The notes under the pieces: model-generated
The model's database searches: none
What the model saw: the letters and a program-made list of their open reading frames with translations, nothing else
Told to the model about the DNA's origin: nothing
Source: an uncultured Muribaculaceae bacterium
Lineage (GTDB): Bacteria > Bacteroidota > Bacteroidia > Bacteroidales > Muribaculaceae
DNA: 64,000 nucleotides
Assembly (NCBI GenBank): GCA_905233915.1
Contig: CAJOFM010000005.1
Location: forward strand, 38,575 to 102,574
Direction: 5' to 3'
Shown: positions 25,940-34,434 of the stretch, piece after piece
Numbering within the stretch: position 1 is the stretch's first letter
Layout of the letters: each line of letters opens with the position of its first letter
Position numbers and translations under genes: made by a program

Positions 25940-26248
25940 TTTTTGAATTGTGAATTATTTAATTAAATTTTGTTAATTTTTACTCCACTTGGCTTTTTCA
26001 GCCCGCAAATATACAACTTTTTCTTAACGTGGGACATAAAAAGCACAAGTTTTTGCTCCACACCTTATTAAAAACGGGGAAAAACGGGCTCAGTGGACCC
26101 GTTTTACCCTGCTTTTTGGCCCTAAAACCGCTGTTTTGGGGCGCTTGCGGCCTGATTCACGCGTACAATTAAAAATGTGACGCTTCAACTTTTTTTTCAT
26201 TTTTCGGGGTTTCGGTGAAGCTTTTTGCGGGTTTGATGCGTCTAATTA
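25940..26248. other. Divergent secDF/efflux intergenic region with two hairpins
   Basis: About 310 bp hold a secDF -7-like box (26006-26013, minus) and, nearer the efflux operon, two tandem hairpins: 26081-26105 (8-bp stem, AAAACGGG) and 26119-26142 (10-bp stem with one G-T pair, loop CGCT). Neither is followed by a long T tract. They could form a leader structure for the efflux transcript or a terminator-like element. No ORF is credible here. Confidence 0.5.
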
Positions 26249-27664
26249 ATGAAGAAACAACACAAAACCTGTAATGAAATGATACATCACATGAGACTGA
26301 TAGGTAATATCATACTGGCAGGATGCCTCAGCCTGATGGCTGGCTATGCCCATGCCCAGGATGACCCTGCAGCTACCGTCTATACCGAGAAGCCCTACAC
26401 ATGGACGCTTCAGGACTGCATCAACTGGGCCAAGCAGCAGAACATCACCGTGCAGCGCAACAAGGTCAACGTGCGCGCCTCACAGGTTGCGCTGAAGGAT
26501 GCCAAGGGCAACCGCCTACCCACCGTGGAATTCTCAACCTACCAGAACGTGAGCAACCGCCCGTTTCAGGAGAGCTACAGCGGCGTCATCGGCACCGAGG
26601 TGGTCTCCTTCAACAACAAGAACAGCTATAGTGGCAACTACGGCGTGAGCGCCTCGATGAACCTGTACAACGGCGGGCAGACCAAGAACAACATCCGTCT
26701 GGCGGAAATCAACTCACAGATTGCCGAGCTCAACGTCCAGATGAGCGAACTGAGCCTCGAGGAGCAAATTACCCAGCTCTACGTGCAGATACTCTACTCG
26801 CAGGATGCCGTCAACCATGATGACGAGCTCATCGCCCTGGCCGAGGCCCAGCTGGAACAGGCACGGGCACGCAAGCAGGCGGGACTGCTCAACAAGGCCG
26901 ACGTGTCACAGATGGAATCGCAGCTCGCACAGGACAAGTACCAGAAAGTCGCCCACGAGACCACTCTCGAGGGTTACCGCCTGCAGCTCAAGCAACTGCT
27001 GGAACTTGACGGCGACGAGAACCTCACCCTGGCCGACCCCGCGATGGAAAGCAATGTGCTCGGCGAGCTGCCCAACAAGCAGCAGGTGTATGAGCACGCG
27101 CTGGCCAGCCGTCCCGAACTTAAAGCCCAGCAACTGGCGATGGACAAAACCTATATCAGCGAGGAAATCGCCAAAGCGGGGAATAAGCCTGTCATCAATG
27201 CCAATGCAGGCATCAACACGACCAACTCATCGGGCAGCGGCAACATGTTCACCCAGTTGAAGAACCAGTGGAACAACGGCATCGGCGTGTCGATGAGCAT
27301 CCCCATCTGGGACCACGGCAGGACCAAGAATGCCGTGGCACGTGCCCGACTGGACCGCGAAACGGCCTATCTGGACATGGTCGAGACGCAGAAGAACCTG
27401 TGGAAGACCATCGAGAACTACTGGCTGCAGGCCCATAACAACCAGCAACGCTACATCGCCGCCCAGGAGAACGTGAATTCCTGCCGCGAGAGTTACAGCC
27501 TCACCAGCGAGCAGTTCCGTCTGGGACTGAAAAACATCATCGAGCTCACCCAGGACAAGACCAAACTAAGCACCGCCATCCAGCAGATGCTGCAGGCAAA
27601 ATACGAGGCGTTGCTCAGCATGGCATTGCTCAAGTATTACAACGGTGAGTCCATCAGCTTCTAA
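26249..27664 (+). CDS. TolC-family outer-membrane efflux protein
   Basis: This 471-aa protein has a signal peptide (MRLIGNIILAGCLSLMAGYA then HAQ). Two repeats of the OEP fold follow, with long helices (TLQDCINWAKQQNITVQRNK, VALKDAKGNRLP; ARPELKAQQLAMDKTYIS-type region, YFEQFRLGLKNIIELTQDKT-type C-terminal helix). TolC-type trimers form the exit duct of tripartite pumps. It is the first gene of an operon with a periplasmic adaptor (27691), ABC ATPase (28904) and permease (29736). The frame opens at 26249; ATG at 26291 would put the hydrophobic signal core closer to the N-terminus and is an equally good start. Cargo is unknown. Confidence 0.88.
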   Translation: MKKQHKTCNEMIHHMRLIGNIILAGCLSLMAGYAHAQDDPAATVYTEKPYTWTLQDCINWAKQQNITVQRNKVNVRASQVALKDAKGNRLPTVEFSTYQNVSNRPFQESYSGVIGTEVVSFNNKNSYSGNYGVSASMNLYNGGQTKNNIRLAEINSQIAELNVQMSELSLEEQITQLYVQILYSQDAVNHDDELIALAEAQLEQARARKQAGLLNKADVSQMESQLAQDKYQKVAHETTLEGYRLQLKQLLELDGDENLTLADPAMESNVLGELPNKQQVYEHALASRPELKAQQLAMDKTYISEEIAKAGNKPVINANAGINTTNSSGSGNMFTQLKNQWNNGIGVSMSIPIWDHGRTKNAVARARLDRETAYLDMVETQKNLWKTIENYWLQAHNNQQRYIAAQENVNSCRESYSLTSEQFRLGLKNIIELTQDKTKLSTAIQQMLQAKYEALLSMALLKYYNGESISF

Positions 27665-27690
27665 CACAAACGACAAAACGACATATCATT

Positions 27691-28836
27691 ATGAAGAAAA
27701 GAACAAAAATCATCCTGTCGCTGCTGGCTCTGTTGCTCATCGCAGGCATTATCGCAATGGTTTCCAAGAAGGGCAAGAACGAGGTCATCACTTTCGAGAC
27801 CTGTCAAGTGGAACCAGGTGAAATCTCAACGACCATTACAGCCACGGGCACCATCGAACCAGTCAAGACCGTTGATGTGGGTACCCAGGTGTCAGGTATC
27901 GTCAAGCGCATGTATGTTGACTTCAACAGCGTCGTCAAGCGTGGACAAGTCATCGCTGAGCTGGACCGCACCAACCTGATGAGCGACCTCTCGACAGCCC
28001 AGGCTCGTCTGCGTTCGGTACAGATCGAGCTGGATTACCAAAAGAAGAACTATGCCCGATATAACGAGCTCAAACAGAAGGACTTGATCAGCCTGTCGGA
28101 ATATGATGTAGCCCTGGAGAACTACCGCAAGGCACAGGAGAACGTCAGGATTGCCCAGCAGGACGTTGCCAGAGCCAAGACCAATCTGGGTTATGCCACC
28201 GTCTATTCGCCCATCGACGGCGTGGTCATCAGCAAGTCGGTCGAGGAAGGCCAGACCGTGGCTTCGTCCTTCAGCACGCCATCTATCGTCAAGATCGCCA
28301 AGGACCTGACCGACATGCAGTGCATTGCCAAGGTTGATGAGGCCGACATCGGCGAGGTGCGCGAGGGACAACGCGTTACCTTCACCGTCGATGCCTATCC
28401 CGACGACGTCTTCTCGGGCTCGGTCAAGCAGGTTCGCCAGAACCCTGTCACCACCAACAATGTGGTTACCTATGAAGTGGTCATCAGCGCCCCCAATTCC
28501 GACCTGAAGCTCAAGCCGGGCCTCACCGCCAGCATCACCATCTTTACCCTGGAGCGCAGCGGTGTCATGAGCGTGCCCTCGGCAGCCTTGCGATTCACCC
28601 CTGAAGCCAGCGTCTTTGGCAAGAAGTATGTCATCAATGACACGACAGCCGAGCACAAGCTGTGGACCCTCAAGGACAACGTCCTGACAGCCCACAAGGT
28701 GGATATCGGCGTGACCGACGGCATGCGCACCGAGATCATCAGCGGTCTGGAGGAAGGCGTCACCGTGGTGCAGAGCTTTGAGATAGGAGCCGCGACAGCA
28801 CCTGGTCAGAAAGGCAAGGACGAGAAGAAAAAATAA
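27691..28836 (+). CDS. Periplasmic adaptor (HlyD/MacA-like) of an ABC efflux pump
   Basis: This 381-aa membrane-fusion protein has an N-terminal anchor helix (IILSLLALLLIAGIIAMV). A lipoyl-like beta domain (TGTIEPVKTVDVGTQVSGI, DFNSVVKRGQVIAELD) surrounds a coiled-coil hairpin (about 95-165). The second lipoyl half (ATVYSPIDGVVISKSVEEGQ) and a beta-barrel domain (VDEADIGEVREGQRVTFTVD) follow. MacA/YknX-type adaptors link an ABC permease to a TolC duct. It is 26 nt downstream of the TolC gene and 67 nt upstream of the ATPase. The C-terminus is Lys-rich (KGKDEKKK). Cargo could be a peptide, lipid or drug; this cannot be told from sequence. Confidence 0.9.
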   Translation: MKKRTKIILSLLALLLIAGIIAMVSKKGKNEVITFETCQVEPGEISTTITATGTIEPVKTVDVGTQVSGIVKRMYVDFNSVVKRGQVIAELDRTNLMSDLSTAQARLRSVQIELDYQKKNYARYNELKQKDLISLSEYDVALENYRKAQENVRIAQQDVARAKTNLGYATVYSPIDGVVISKSVEEGQTVASSFSTPSIVKIAKDLTDMQCIAKVDEADIGEVREGQRVTFTVDAYPDDVFSGSVKQVRQNPVTTNNVVTYEVVISAPNSDLKLKPGLTASITIFTLERSGVMSVPSAALRFTPEASVFGKKYVINDTTAEHKLWTLKDNVLTAHKVDIGVTDGMRTEIISGLEEGVTVVQSFEIGAATAPGQKGKDEKKK

Positions 28837-28868
28837 ACCCGCCAATTAGAACAAATAAGGTTCACCAT

Positions 28869-28887
28869 GCCGTAGCTCTGCCACGGC
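28869..28887. repeat. Imperfect palindrome in the adaptor-ATPase spacer
   Basis: GCCGTAGCTCTGCCACGGC forms a hairpin around TCT and resembles, with two changes, the terminator stem at 2531-2547 (GCCGCGGCTCTGCCGCGGC). It may be a second copy of a small dispersed element; here it lies within an operon. Confidence 0.5.
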
Positions 28888-28903
28888 CAACCAAAATCTG
28901 ATT

Positions 28904-29650
28904 ATGTCACAGAAACCGGTCATAGAAATAGAGAACCTGCGCCGCGACTTTGTGGTGGGCGAGGAGACGGTCCATGCCCTGCGTGGTGTCTCGTTCACCA
29001 TCAACGAGGGCGAGTTCGTCACCATCATGGGAACCTCGGGTTCGGGCAAATCTACCCTGCTCAACATCCTGGGATGCCTGGATACCCCCACGAGTGGCGA
29101 ATACCGGCTTGACGGAACGCCGGTGCGCACAATGAGCAAGACACAGCGGGCCGTGCTGCGCAACCGCAAGATCGGCTTTGTGTTCCAGAGTTACAACCTG
29201 CTGGCCAAGACCACAGCGGTCGAGAACGTGGAGCTACCACTAATGTACAATAGCAGCGTGAGTGCCCGCGAGCGTCGCGAACGTGCCGTCACCGCCCTGC
29301 AGCGCGTGGGATTGGGCGACCGCCTGAACCACAAGAGCAACCAGATGTCGGGCGGTCAGATGCAGCGCGTGGCCATCGCACGGGCACTGGTCAACGACCC
29401 CGCCGTCATCCTCGCCGACGAAGCGACGGGCAACCTGGACACCCGCACCTCGTTTGAGATCCTGCAGCTGTTCCAGCAGCTGCACGCCGAGGGCCGCACC
29501 ATCATCTTTGTGACCCACAATCCCGAGATTGCCGAATATTCCACCCGCACCATCACCCTGAGTGACGGCAAGTTGCGGGAAGACCGCGTGAATGACAATA
29601 TCCTTGACGCCGCCCAGAAACTGGCCACCCTGCCTGTCGAGGAGGATTAG
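28904..29650 (+). CDS. ABC transporter ATP-binding protein of the efflux pump
   Basis: This 248-aa protein has all ABC ATPase motifs: Walker A GTSGSGKSTLL (about residues 43-53), Q-loop FVFQSYNLL, signature MSGGQMQRVAIARAL, Walker B AVILADEATGNLD and switch His in FVTHNPEIA. It belongs to the MacB/LolD/FtsE-like group that pairs with FtsX-type permeases. MacB usually has this domain fused to the permease; here it is a separate gene, as in the YknXYZ type. It energises export together with the permease at 29736, the adaptor at 27691 and the TolC protein at 26249. Confidence 0.93.
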   Translation: MSQKPVIEIENLRRDFVVGEETVHALRGVSFTINEGEFVTIMGTSGSGKSTLLNILGCLDTPTSGEYRLDGTPVRTMSKTQRAVLRNRKIGFVFQSYNLLAKTTAVENVELPLMYNSSVSARERRERAVTALQRVGLGDRLNHKSNQMSGGQMQRVAIARALVNDPAVILADEATGNLDTRTSFEILQLFQQLHAEGRTIIFVTHNPEIAEYSTRTITLSDGKLREDRVNDNILDAAQKLATLPVEED

Positions 29651-29731
29651 TTTAGGCGTTAGGTTTTAGGCTTTAGGCGTTAGGTATTAGGCTTTAGGAG
29701 CAAACTGAAAACTGAAAACTGAGAACTGAAA
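29651..29731. repeat. Two adjacent 7-bp-period arrays between ABC genes
   Basis: At 29653-29698 units of the form TTAGGCG/TTAGGTT/TTAGGCT repeat with a strict period of 7. At 29701-29731 units AACTGAA/AACTGAG repeat with the same period. Both lie in the 85-bp spacer between the ATPase and permease genes, so they are transcribed with the operon. Confidence 0.8.
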
Positions 29732-29735
29732 GACA

Positions 29736-30977
29736 ATGAATATCACCAATCTTTTCAAAATCGCCATGAAGGCCATTTCGGCCAACAAGATGCGCAGTTT
29801 TCTCACCATGCTGGGCATCATCATCGGTGTGTCATCGGTCATCATCATGCTCGCGCTTGGAACGGGTTCCAAAGCGACTATCATGCAAGAGATTGAAGAC
29901 GTGGACCCTGGGGCACTGAATATTATACCTGGGCCGAATTATGAAGAGACCGGCGGCAACTGGCTTCCAGAGTACAGCCAAACCATCACCCAGGCCGACT
30001 ATCAGAGCATTCTGGAGAAAAACAAGTATCTTAAAGCCATCTGCCCCATGGTTTTCGCGTCAGGTCAGTTCATCAACGGCAAGAACAACCATAGCGGCTC
30101 GGTGCAGGGAGTAAACAACGAATTCCTGGATATCAATGGATTGTCGATTACTGAAGGCGGCATGTTCACCGATGCCGAAGTCAAGGGTTCGGCCAAGGTA
30201 TGCATCATCGGAAAAACCGTCGTGGACAAACTTTTCCCCAACGACGCCGACCCCATTGGGGCTGTGATCCGTATCAACACCATCCCCGTGAGGGTAGTGG
30301 GTGTGCTCAAGAGCAAGGGGCGCACAGCCTTTGGCCAGGATCAGGATGATATCGTACTCATGCCTTACACGACAGTGATGAAGCGCATGACATCACAAGA
30401 TTACTTTGACATGATTTATGTGGCTGCCACCAGCAAGGAAATGGCCTCGCTGGCCAAACAGGATATCACTGAGATCCTGAGGGAAAACCACAAGATCAGA
30501 GAGAACGACATCCAGGATTTCAGGGTCAATTCACTGGAAGAAGCCACATCAATGGTGGATAATGTCATGAACATTCTCACAATGCTGCTCTCTTGCATCG
30601 CCGGCATCTCGCTACTGGTGGGTGGCATCGGCATCATGAACATCATGTATGTGAGCGTGACCGAGCGCACGCGTGAGATTGGCCTGCGCATGAGCGTGGG
30701 CGCCCGCACAGCCGACATCATGAGCCAGTTCCTCATCGAGGCCATCCTCATCAGTGTCACCGGTGGACTCATCGGAGTGTTCATCGGTGCAGGCATCGCC
30801 TATGTGGCACGCTATATCATGATGAACTTCACCGAGTATCATGTCCTGATTAGTGTAGAGCCGTGGACTGTGCTGCTCTCGTTCGCCATCTGCACCATCA
30901 CGGGCATCTTCTTCGGTTGGTATCCTGCCAAGAAAGCCGCCAATCTCGACCCCATCGAGGCCTTGCGCTACGAGTAA
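29736..30977 (+). CDS. ABC transporter permease (MacB/FtsX family) of the efflux pump
   Basis: This 413-aa permease has an N-terminal helix (MRSFLTMLGIIIGVSSVIIM), a periplasmic MacB-core-like domain (about 40-270) and three C-terminal membrane helices (LLSCIAGISLLVGGIGIMNI, FLIEAILISVTGGLIG, VLLSFAICTITGIFFGWYPA). The FtsX hallmark TERTREIGLRMSVGARTADI lies after the second helix, and the protein ends in AANLDPIEALRYE, typical of the family. MacB-type permeases pass force to a TolC duct (mechanotransmission) rather than moving cargo through the membrane. The gene is separated from its ATPase by tandem repeats but is clearly in the same transcription unit. Confidence 0.92.
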   Translation: MNITNLFKIAMKAISANKMRSFLTMLGIIIGVSSVIIMLALGTGSKATIMQEIEDVDPGALNIIPGPNYEETGGNWLPEYSQTITQADYQSILEKNKYLKAICPMVFASGQFINGKNNHSGSVQGVNNEFLDINGLSITEGGMFTDAEVKGSAKVCIIGKTVVDKLFPNDADPIGAVIRINTIPVRVVGVLKSKGRTAFGQDQDDIVLMPYTTVMKRMTSQDYFDMIYVAATSKEMASLAKQDITEILRENHKIRENDIQDFRVNSLEEATSMVDNVMNILTMLLSCIAGISLLVGGIGIMNIMYVSVTERTREIGLRMSVGARTADIMSQFLIEAILISVTGGLIGVFIGAGIAYVARYIMMNFTEYHVLISVEPWTVLLSFAICTITGIFFGWYPAKKAANLDPIEALRYE

Positions 30978-31012
30978 GTTTGTCGAGGGGAATTGGATTT
31001 TTGTCTATAATA

Positions 31013-31044
31013 TTTGTGAGAGTGGAACGTGTTGTATATCTTTG
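31013..31044 (+). promoter_or_regulatory. Promoter of the LytS/LytTR pair
   Basis: TTTG (31013-31016) and TATCTTTG (31037-31044) have a 20-nt spacer and lie 30 bp before the kinase start. The kinase/regulator pair can thus be expressed independently of the efflux operon. Confidence 0.75.
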
Positions 31045-31074
31045 CGATATTGCAACAAATGACTCACAATCATC

Positions 31075-32148
31075 ATGACCGCTTCACTTCAAGAAAACGA
31101 ATCCAAGTCACGATACCGTATCCTGCATATTCTGTGCTGGGCTGTGATTATCGTTATGCCTTTCTTTTTCCACAGTTCCGCTGATGACTCGCTGCTGGTG
31201 TGGAACCGCTACCTGCGATGGCTGGGCAATCCCCTAGCCTACTTGCTGGTGTTCTACCTGAATTACTTGTGGATCGTGCCTCGCTACCTGCTCAAGAAGA
31301 AAGACTGGAAAATGTTCCTGCTCATCAATGTGTTTGCCATCTTGGTGAGTTTAATGGCCATGGACATATGGCACTGGCTTGCGACACAGATGCTGCCCGA
31401 AATCAGCAATCCGCCCAGGAAATCTAATGTCCGCTTCCCGCGTTACTTCTGGGCTGTGTTGACCCTGATGCTGATTATCGCGCTGGCCGTTGCCGTGCGC
31501 ATGACACAACGCTGGCAGCATCTCGAGGAAGCACGCAAGGAGGCCGAGGCAGCCCGTGCCGAGGCCGAGTTAAGCAACCTGCGCAACCAGATGAACCCCC
31601 ACTTCCTGCTCAACACGTTGAACAACATCTACGCCCTCATCGCCTTCGACCAAGAGAAGGCCCAGACGGCCGTTGGCGAGCTGAGCAAACTGCTACGGTT
31701 TGTGCTCTACGAGAACCAGCAGGACTTCGTGCCGCTCTACAAGGAGGCCGATTTCATGCGCAACTATATCGAGCTGATGAAGATACGCGTTACTGATAAT
31801 GTTAAAATCGACGCGCATATTGACATCCAGCCCAACGACGGTACCCCCGTGGCCCCACTGCTGTTCATCTCGCTCATCGAGAACGCCTTCAAGCACGGCA
31901 TCTCGCCGCAAGGCAAGGGCGAAATCAACATTACCCTGAACCAGGTGAATGGCGACATCACATGCGAGATATACAACACCTGCTACCCCAAGCGCGAGAA
32001 CGACAAGAGCGGCTCGGGCATCGGGCTGGAACAGGTGAGCCGCCGTCTCGAGCTCATGTATCCCGACCGTTACACTTGGGAGAAGGGCACAACGCTCGAC
32101 GGCAAGAACTATTTCTCTAAAATCATTATCAAGAAAGAACAATCATGA
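31075..32148 (+). CDS. LytS-type sensor histidine kinase
   Basis: This 357-aa kinase has four predicted membrane helices in the first 150 residues (WAVIIVMPFFFHSSAD, LAYLLVFYLNYLWIVP, MFLLINVFAILVSLMAMDIW, FWAVLTLMLIIALAVAV). A coiled-coil and the His_kinase domain follow, with His176 in NQMNPHFLLNTLNNIYALI. The ATP-binding part has the N-box FISLIENAFKHGI and the G-box GSGIGLEQVSRRLEL. This family pairs with LytTR response regulators; the regulator gene overlaps by 4 bp (ATGA). It follows the efflux operon and probably controls it or responds to its substrate (inference). The signal is unknown; the short extracellular loops suggest it senses within the membrane. Confidence 0.92.
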   Translation: MTASLQENESKSRYRILHILCWAVIIVMPFFFHSSADDSLLVWNRYLRWLGNPLAYLLVFYLNYLWIVPRYLLKKKDWKMFLLINVFAILVSLMAMDIWHWLATQMLPEISNPPRKSNVRFPRYFWAVLTLMLIIALAVAVRMTQRWQHLEEARKEAEAARAEAELSNLRNQMNPHFLLNTLNNIYALIAFDQEKAQTAVGELSKLLRFVLYENQQDFVPLYKEADFMRNYIELMKIRVTDNVKIDAHIDIQPNDGTPVAPLLFISLIENAFKHGISPQGKGEINITLNQVNGDITCEIYNTCYPKRENDKSGSGIGLEQVSRRLELMYPDRYTWEKGTTLDGKNYFSKIIIKKEQS

Positions 32149-32870
32149 TCATCAAGTGTGCCATCATCGACGACGAGCCGCTGGCTGTGGAACTGCTGGC
32201 GAGCTACGTGAGCAAAATACCGTTTTTGGAACTGAACGGCAAGTACACCAATGCCACCGACGCCCTGCACGGCATCGGGCAGAATCCCGTTGACCTGCTC
32301 TTCCTCGACATCCAGATGCCCGAACTCAACGGCCTGGAATTGAGCCGCATGGTCCCCGAGTCGACCCGCATCGTGTTTACCACGGCCTTTAACCAGTATG
32401 CCATCGACGGTTTCCGCGTCAATGCGCTTGACTACCTGCTGAAGCCCATCAGCTATGCCGACTTCCTCGAGGCCAGTACCAAGGCCATGCAGTGGTTCCA
32501 GCTCGTGCACCAGAGCGAACAGGCCGCCCCTGCCGCCCCTGCCGATGAGGAGCCCCGCAGCATCTTTGTCAAGAGCGAGTACAAACTACTGCAAATCGAC
32601 CTCGACGACATCCGCTATATCGAGGGTCTCAAGGACTATGTCAAGATTTACACCGAGCAGTCACCCCACCCCATCCTGTCATTGATGAACATGAAGGCCA
32701 TCGAGCAAATGCTGCCCACCTCGCGATTCATCAGGGTGCACCGCTCGTTCATCGTGCAGAAGAGCAAAATCCGCGAGATTGAGCGCAACCGCATCATCTT
32801 CGGCGACGTCTATATCCCCATCGGGGACAGCTACAAGCAGGCCTTCATGGACTTCATCAACGCCAAGTAA
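32145..32870 (+). CDS. LytTR-family response regulator
   Basis: This 241-aa protein has a receiver domain (acidic pair IIDDEPLA, phospho-acceptor Asp55 in LFLDIQMPELNG, Thr in VFTTAFNQYA, Lys in YLLKPISYAD). A C-terminal LytTR DNA-binding domain follows (about 140-240: FVKSEYKLLQIDLDDIRYIE, LKDYVKIYT, RFIRVHRSFIVQKSKI). The gene overlaps the kinase gene by 4 bp, so the two are translationally coupled partners. LytTR proteins bind paired sites about one helical turn or more apart; no obvious site was recognised upstream of the efflux operon. Confidence 0.94.
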   Translation: MIIKCAIIDDEPLAVELLASYVSKIPFLELNGKYTNATDALHGIGQNPVDLLFLDIQMPELNGLELSRMVPESTRIVFTTAFNQYAIDGFRVNALDYLLKPISYADFLEASTKAMQWFQLVHQSEQAAPAAPADEEPRSIFVKSEYKLLQIDLDDIRYIEGLKDYVKIYTEQSPHPILSLMNMKAIEQMLPTSRFIRVHRSFIVQKSKIREIERNRIIFGDVYIPIGDSYKQAFMDFINAK

Positions 32871-32971
32871 CCCGTTTTTTTGTAATCGCGGCGCAATGTT
32901 TTGCCGTTAGGCACGTTTTTTGCAATAGGCAACAGAGAAAAAAACATTTTAATGACCAATAACGAATAACA

Positions 32972-33904
32972 ATGGAATTTCATCTCATTAGGAATGGTAA
33001 ACAGGAAGGTCCGTTTACCGTTGAGGAATTGTCACAGCAGGGGATAACCCCTGAGAGTGAAGTGTGGGCTCCGGGTATGGCCGACTGGAAACAGGCCGGC
33101 GATGTGCCCGAGTTGACCGCCGTGTTGCAACGCGCTGAGTTTGAGGCAGCCCAGGCGGCAGCCCGCGCCGCCGAGAATATCACCCCCACGGGCCAGCCCT
33201 ACGAGCCCCCCGTGGCTCCCAGCCAGGTGCCGCCCCAGGTACCGCCGCGCACCCCCTACGTCGAGGAGCCCAAGAAGAAAGGCTGCACACCGTGGCTCAT
33301 CGCGGCACTGATACTGGTCATCCTGTTCGGTACGATGGTCTTTACCTGTCCTGACCGCTCCGATCACGAGGCAGCCATCCAGGAGGTCACCAAGGCCTGG
33401 GTGGACGACAAGGTGGATGAGAACCTGAGTGGCATCACCGGCGTGGGTGGCGTCTTTGGCGACCTCATCAACAAGGCCATCAAGGAACTCACGGGTTTCG
33501 GCACCGACAAGGTCATCTCCAACTTCCTAGACGTCAAGAACTATGTCATCTGCTCGGTGGGCCGCATGACCGTTGGCGAGGGCGAACAGAAGATGGTTTC
33601 CCTCGGTGCTTTTGGCCACGTGTTCACCTTCGGCAAGGAAGATATCGAGAAGGCATGGAGCAGAGCCATGGACGAGTACGAGGCCAAACACCCCCACATC
33701 GCGCCTCCCACCGTCCAGCAAGACGAGGAGAGCAATGAGCCCCAAGATGAGGAGGCTATGCCCGACCCACGCATGCTGCCCGACAGCGTCATGGGCATCG
33801 AAATTCCCGAGGGTATGGACAGCATGGTCAACCAGATGGCCAACGAAGCCATCCGCATGGCCAAGGAATGGGCCAAGCAGCAGATTGATAATCTGGGGAA
33901 TTAG
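32972..33904 (+). CDS. GYF_2 (DUF4339)-domain membrane protein
   Basis: This 310-aa protein starts with a GYF_2/DUF4339-like domain (residues 1-52: FHLIRNGKQEGPFTVEEL, VWAPGMADWKQAGDVPEL), which in eukaryotes binds proline-rich peptides. A Pro-rich linker (about 75-100) and one membrane helix (about 108-128, LIAALILVILFGTMVFTC) follow. The rest is an extracytoplasmic or cytoplasmic domain of about 180 residues without motifs I recognise, acidic near the end. Many Bacteroidales carry such DUF4339-TM proteins; their role is unknown. Its TAG stop lies inside a 7-bp-period repeat array. It is separated from the LytTR gene by 100 bp and may be a separate transcript. Confidence 0.75.
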   Translation: MEFHLIRNGKQEGPFTVEELSQQGITPESEVWAPGMADWKQAGDVPELTAVLQRAEFEAAQAAARAAENITPTGQPYEPPVAPSQVPPQVPPRTPYVEEPKKKGCTPWLIAALILVILFGTMVFTCPDRSDHEAAIQEVTKAWVDDKVDENLSGITGVGGVFGDLINKAIKELTGFGTDKVISNFLDVKNYVICSVGRMTVGEGEQKMVSLGAFGHVFTFGKEDIEKAWSRAMDEYEAKHPHIAPPTVQQDEESNEPQDEEAMPDPRMLPDSVMGIEIPEGMDSMVNQMANEAIRMAKEWAKQQIDNLGN

Positions 33905-33940
33905 GTTTTAGGCGTTAGGCGTTAGGCGTTAGGCGTTAGG
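33901..33940. repeat. 7-bp-period array overlapping a stop codon
   Basis: Units TTAGGTT and TTAGGCG repeat with a period of 7. The TAG stop of the upstream gene (33902-33904) is part of the first unit, so the array starts exactly at the end of the coding region. Confidence 0.8.
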
Positions 33941-33974
33941 ATCTAACACTAAGCTAAGAATAAATGGAAAACAA

Positions 33975-34347
33975 TAGTGTCCGGTAAAATAATCCATCAT
34001 CAACATAATACACTATATATGATCAAATAAGCGTTTTTGCTATATCATGGGCTTGGCTTTTGCCTCGTAGAGGCATGTCGGGTCGAAGACTCGACTTTTA
34101 TGGAAAACACCATGCAAGCTCATCTTTGATGAGCGCAGCTTGGTGCCAGCCATATCAAGCGGAAAGTGCGTCGTAGACGAACTTTTACACCCCTCAAAAG
34201 CCTGTCAATCACAAAGTTCCTCTTCGAGGCACCTGTCGCATTGAGCGCTAGGACCAAGCTTCGAACCTCTACGAGGTTCTTGCATGGTCTTCTCATTAAA
34301 ATCGGTTCTTCGAACCGCTAACATCTTCGATGTTTCCCAGGACACTA
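33975..34347. mobile_element. MITE-like element packed with small hairpins
   Basis: The 373-bp stretch is bounded by the inverted octamers TAGTGTCC (33975-33982) and GGACACTA (34340-34347), with further imperfect matching inward. It contains eight short hairpins, nearly all with 3-nt loops: 34061-34075, 34082-34095, 34118-34134, 34169-34179, 34219-34229, 34263-34279, 34303-34317 and 34320-34334. A 10-bp inverted match (ACCATGCAAG near 34109 with its complement at 34279-34288) and related flanks around two of the hairpins suggest inverted sub-units. No transposase is present. It fits a non-autonomous element or a structured RNA gene. A 97-codon frame crossing it on the minus strand is not credible. 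Confidence 0.6.
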
Positions 34348-34360
34348 ATAGAAAATAATA

Positions 34361-34400
34361 AAGGCAACCGCATTCCAGAAAACTGAATGCGGTTGCCCTT
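34361..34400 (-). terminator. Terminator of the zinc-ribbon protein gene
   Basis: A 13-bp perfect stem (34363-34375 with 34385-34397) with a 9-nt loop is followed on the minus strand by TTTATTATTTTC. Confidence 0.85.
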
Positions 34401-34434
34401 TGAATAATTGACTTAGGAGAAAGGGGGGTGAGGA

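Noticed and set aside
33901..33940. CRISPR array
   Set aside because: The repeats are 7 bp with no spacers and no cas genes are nearby; this is a simple tandem array.
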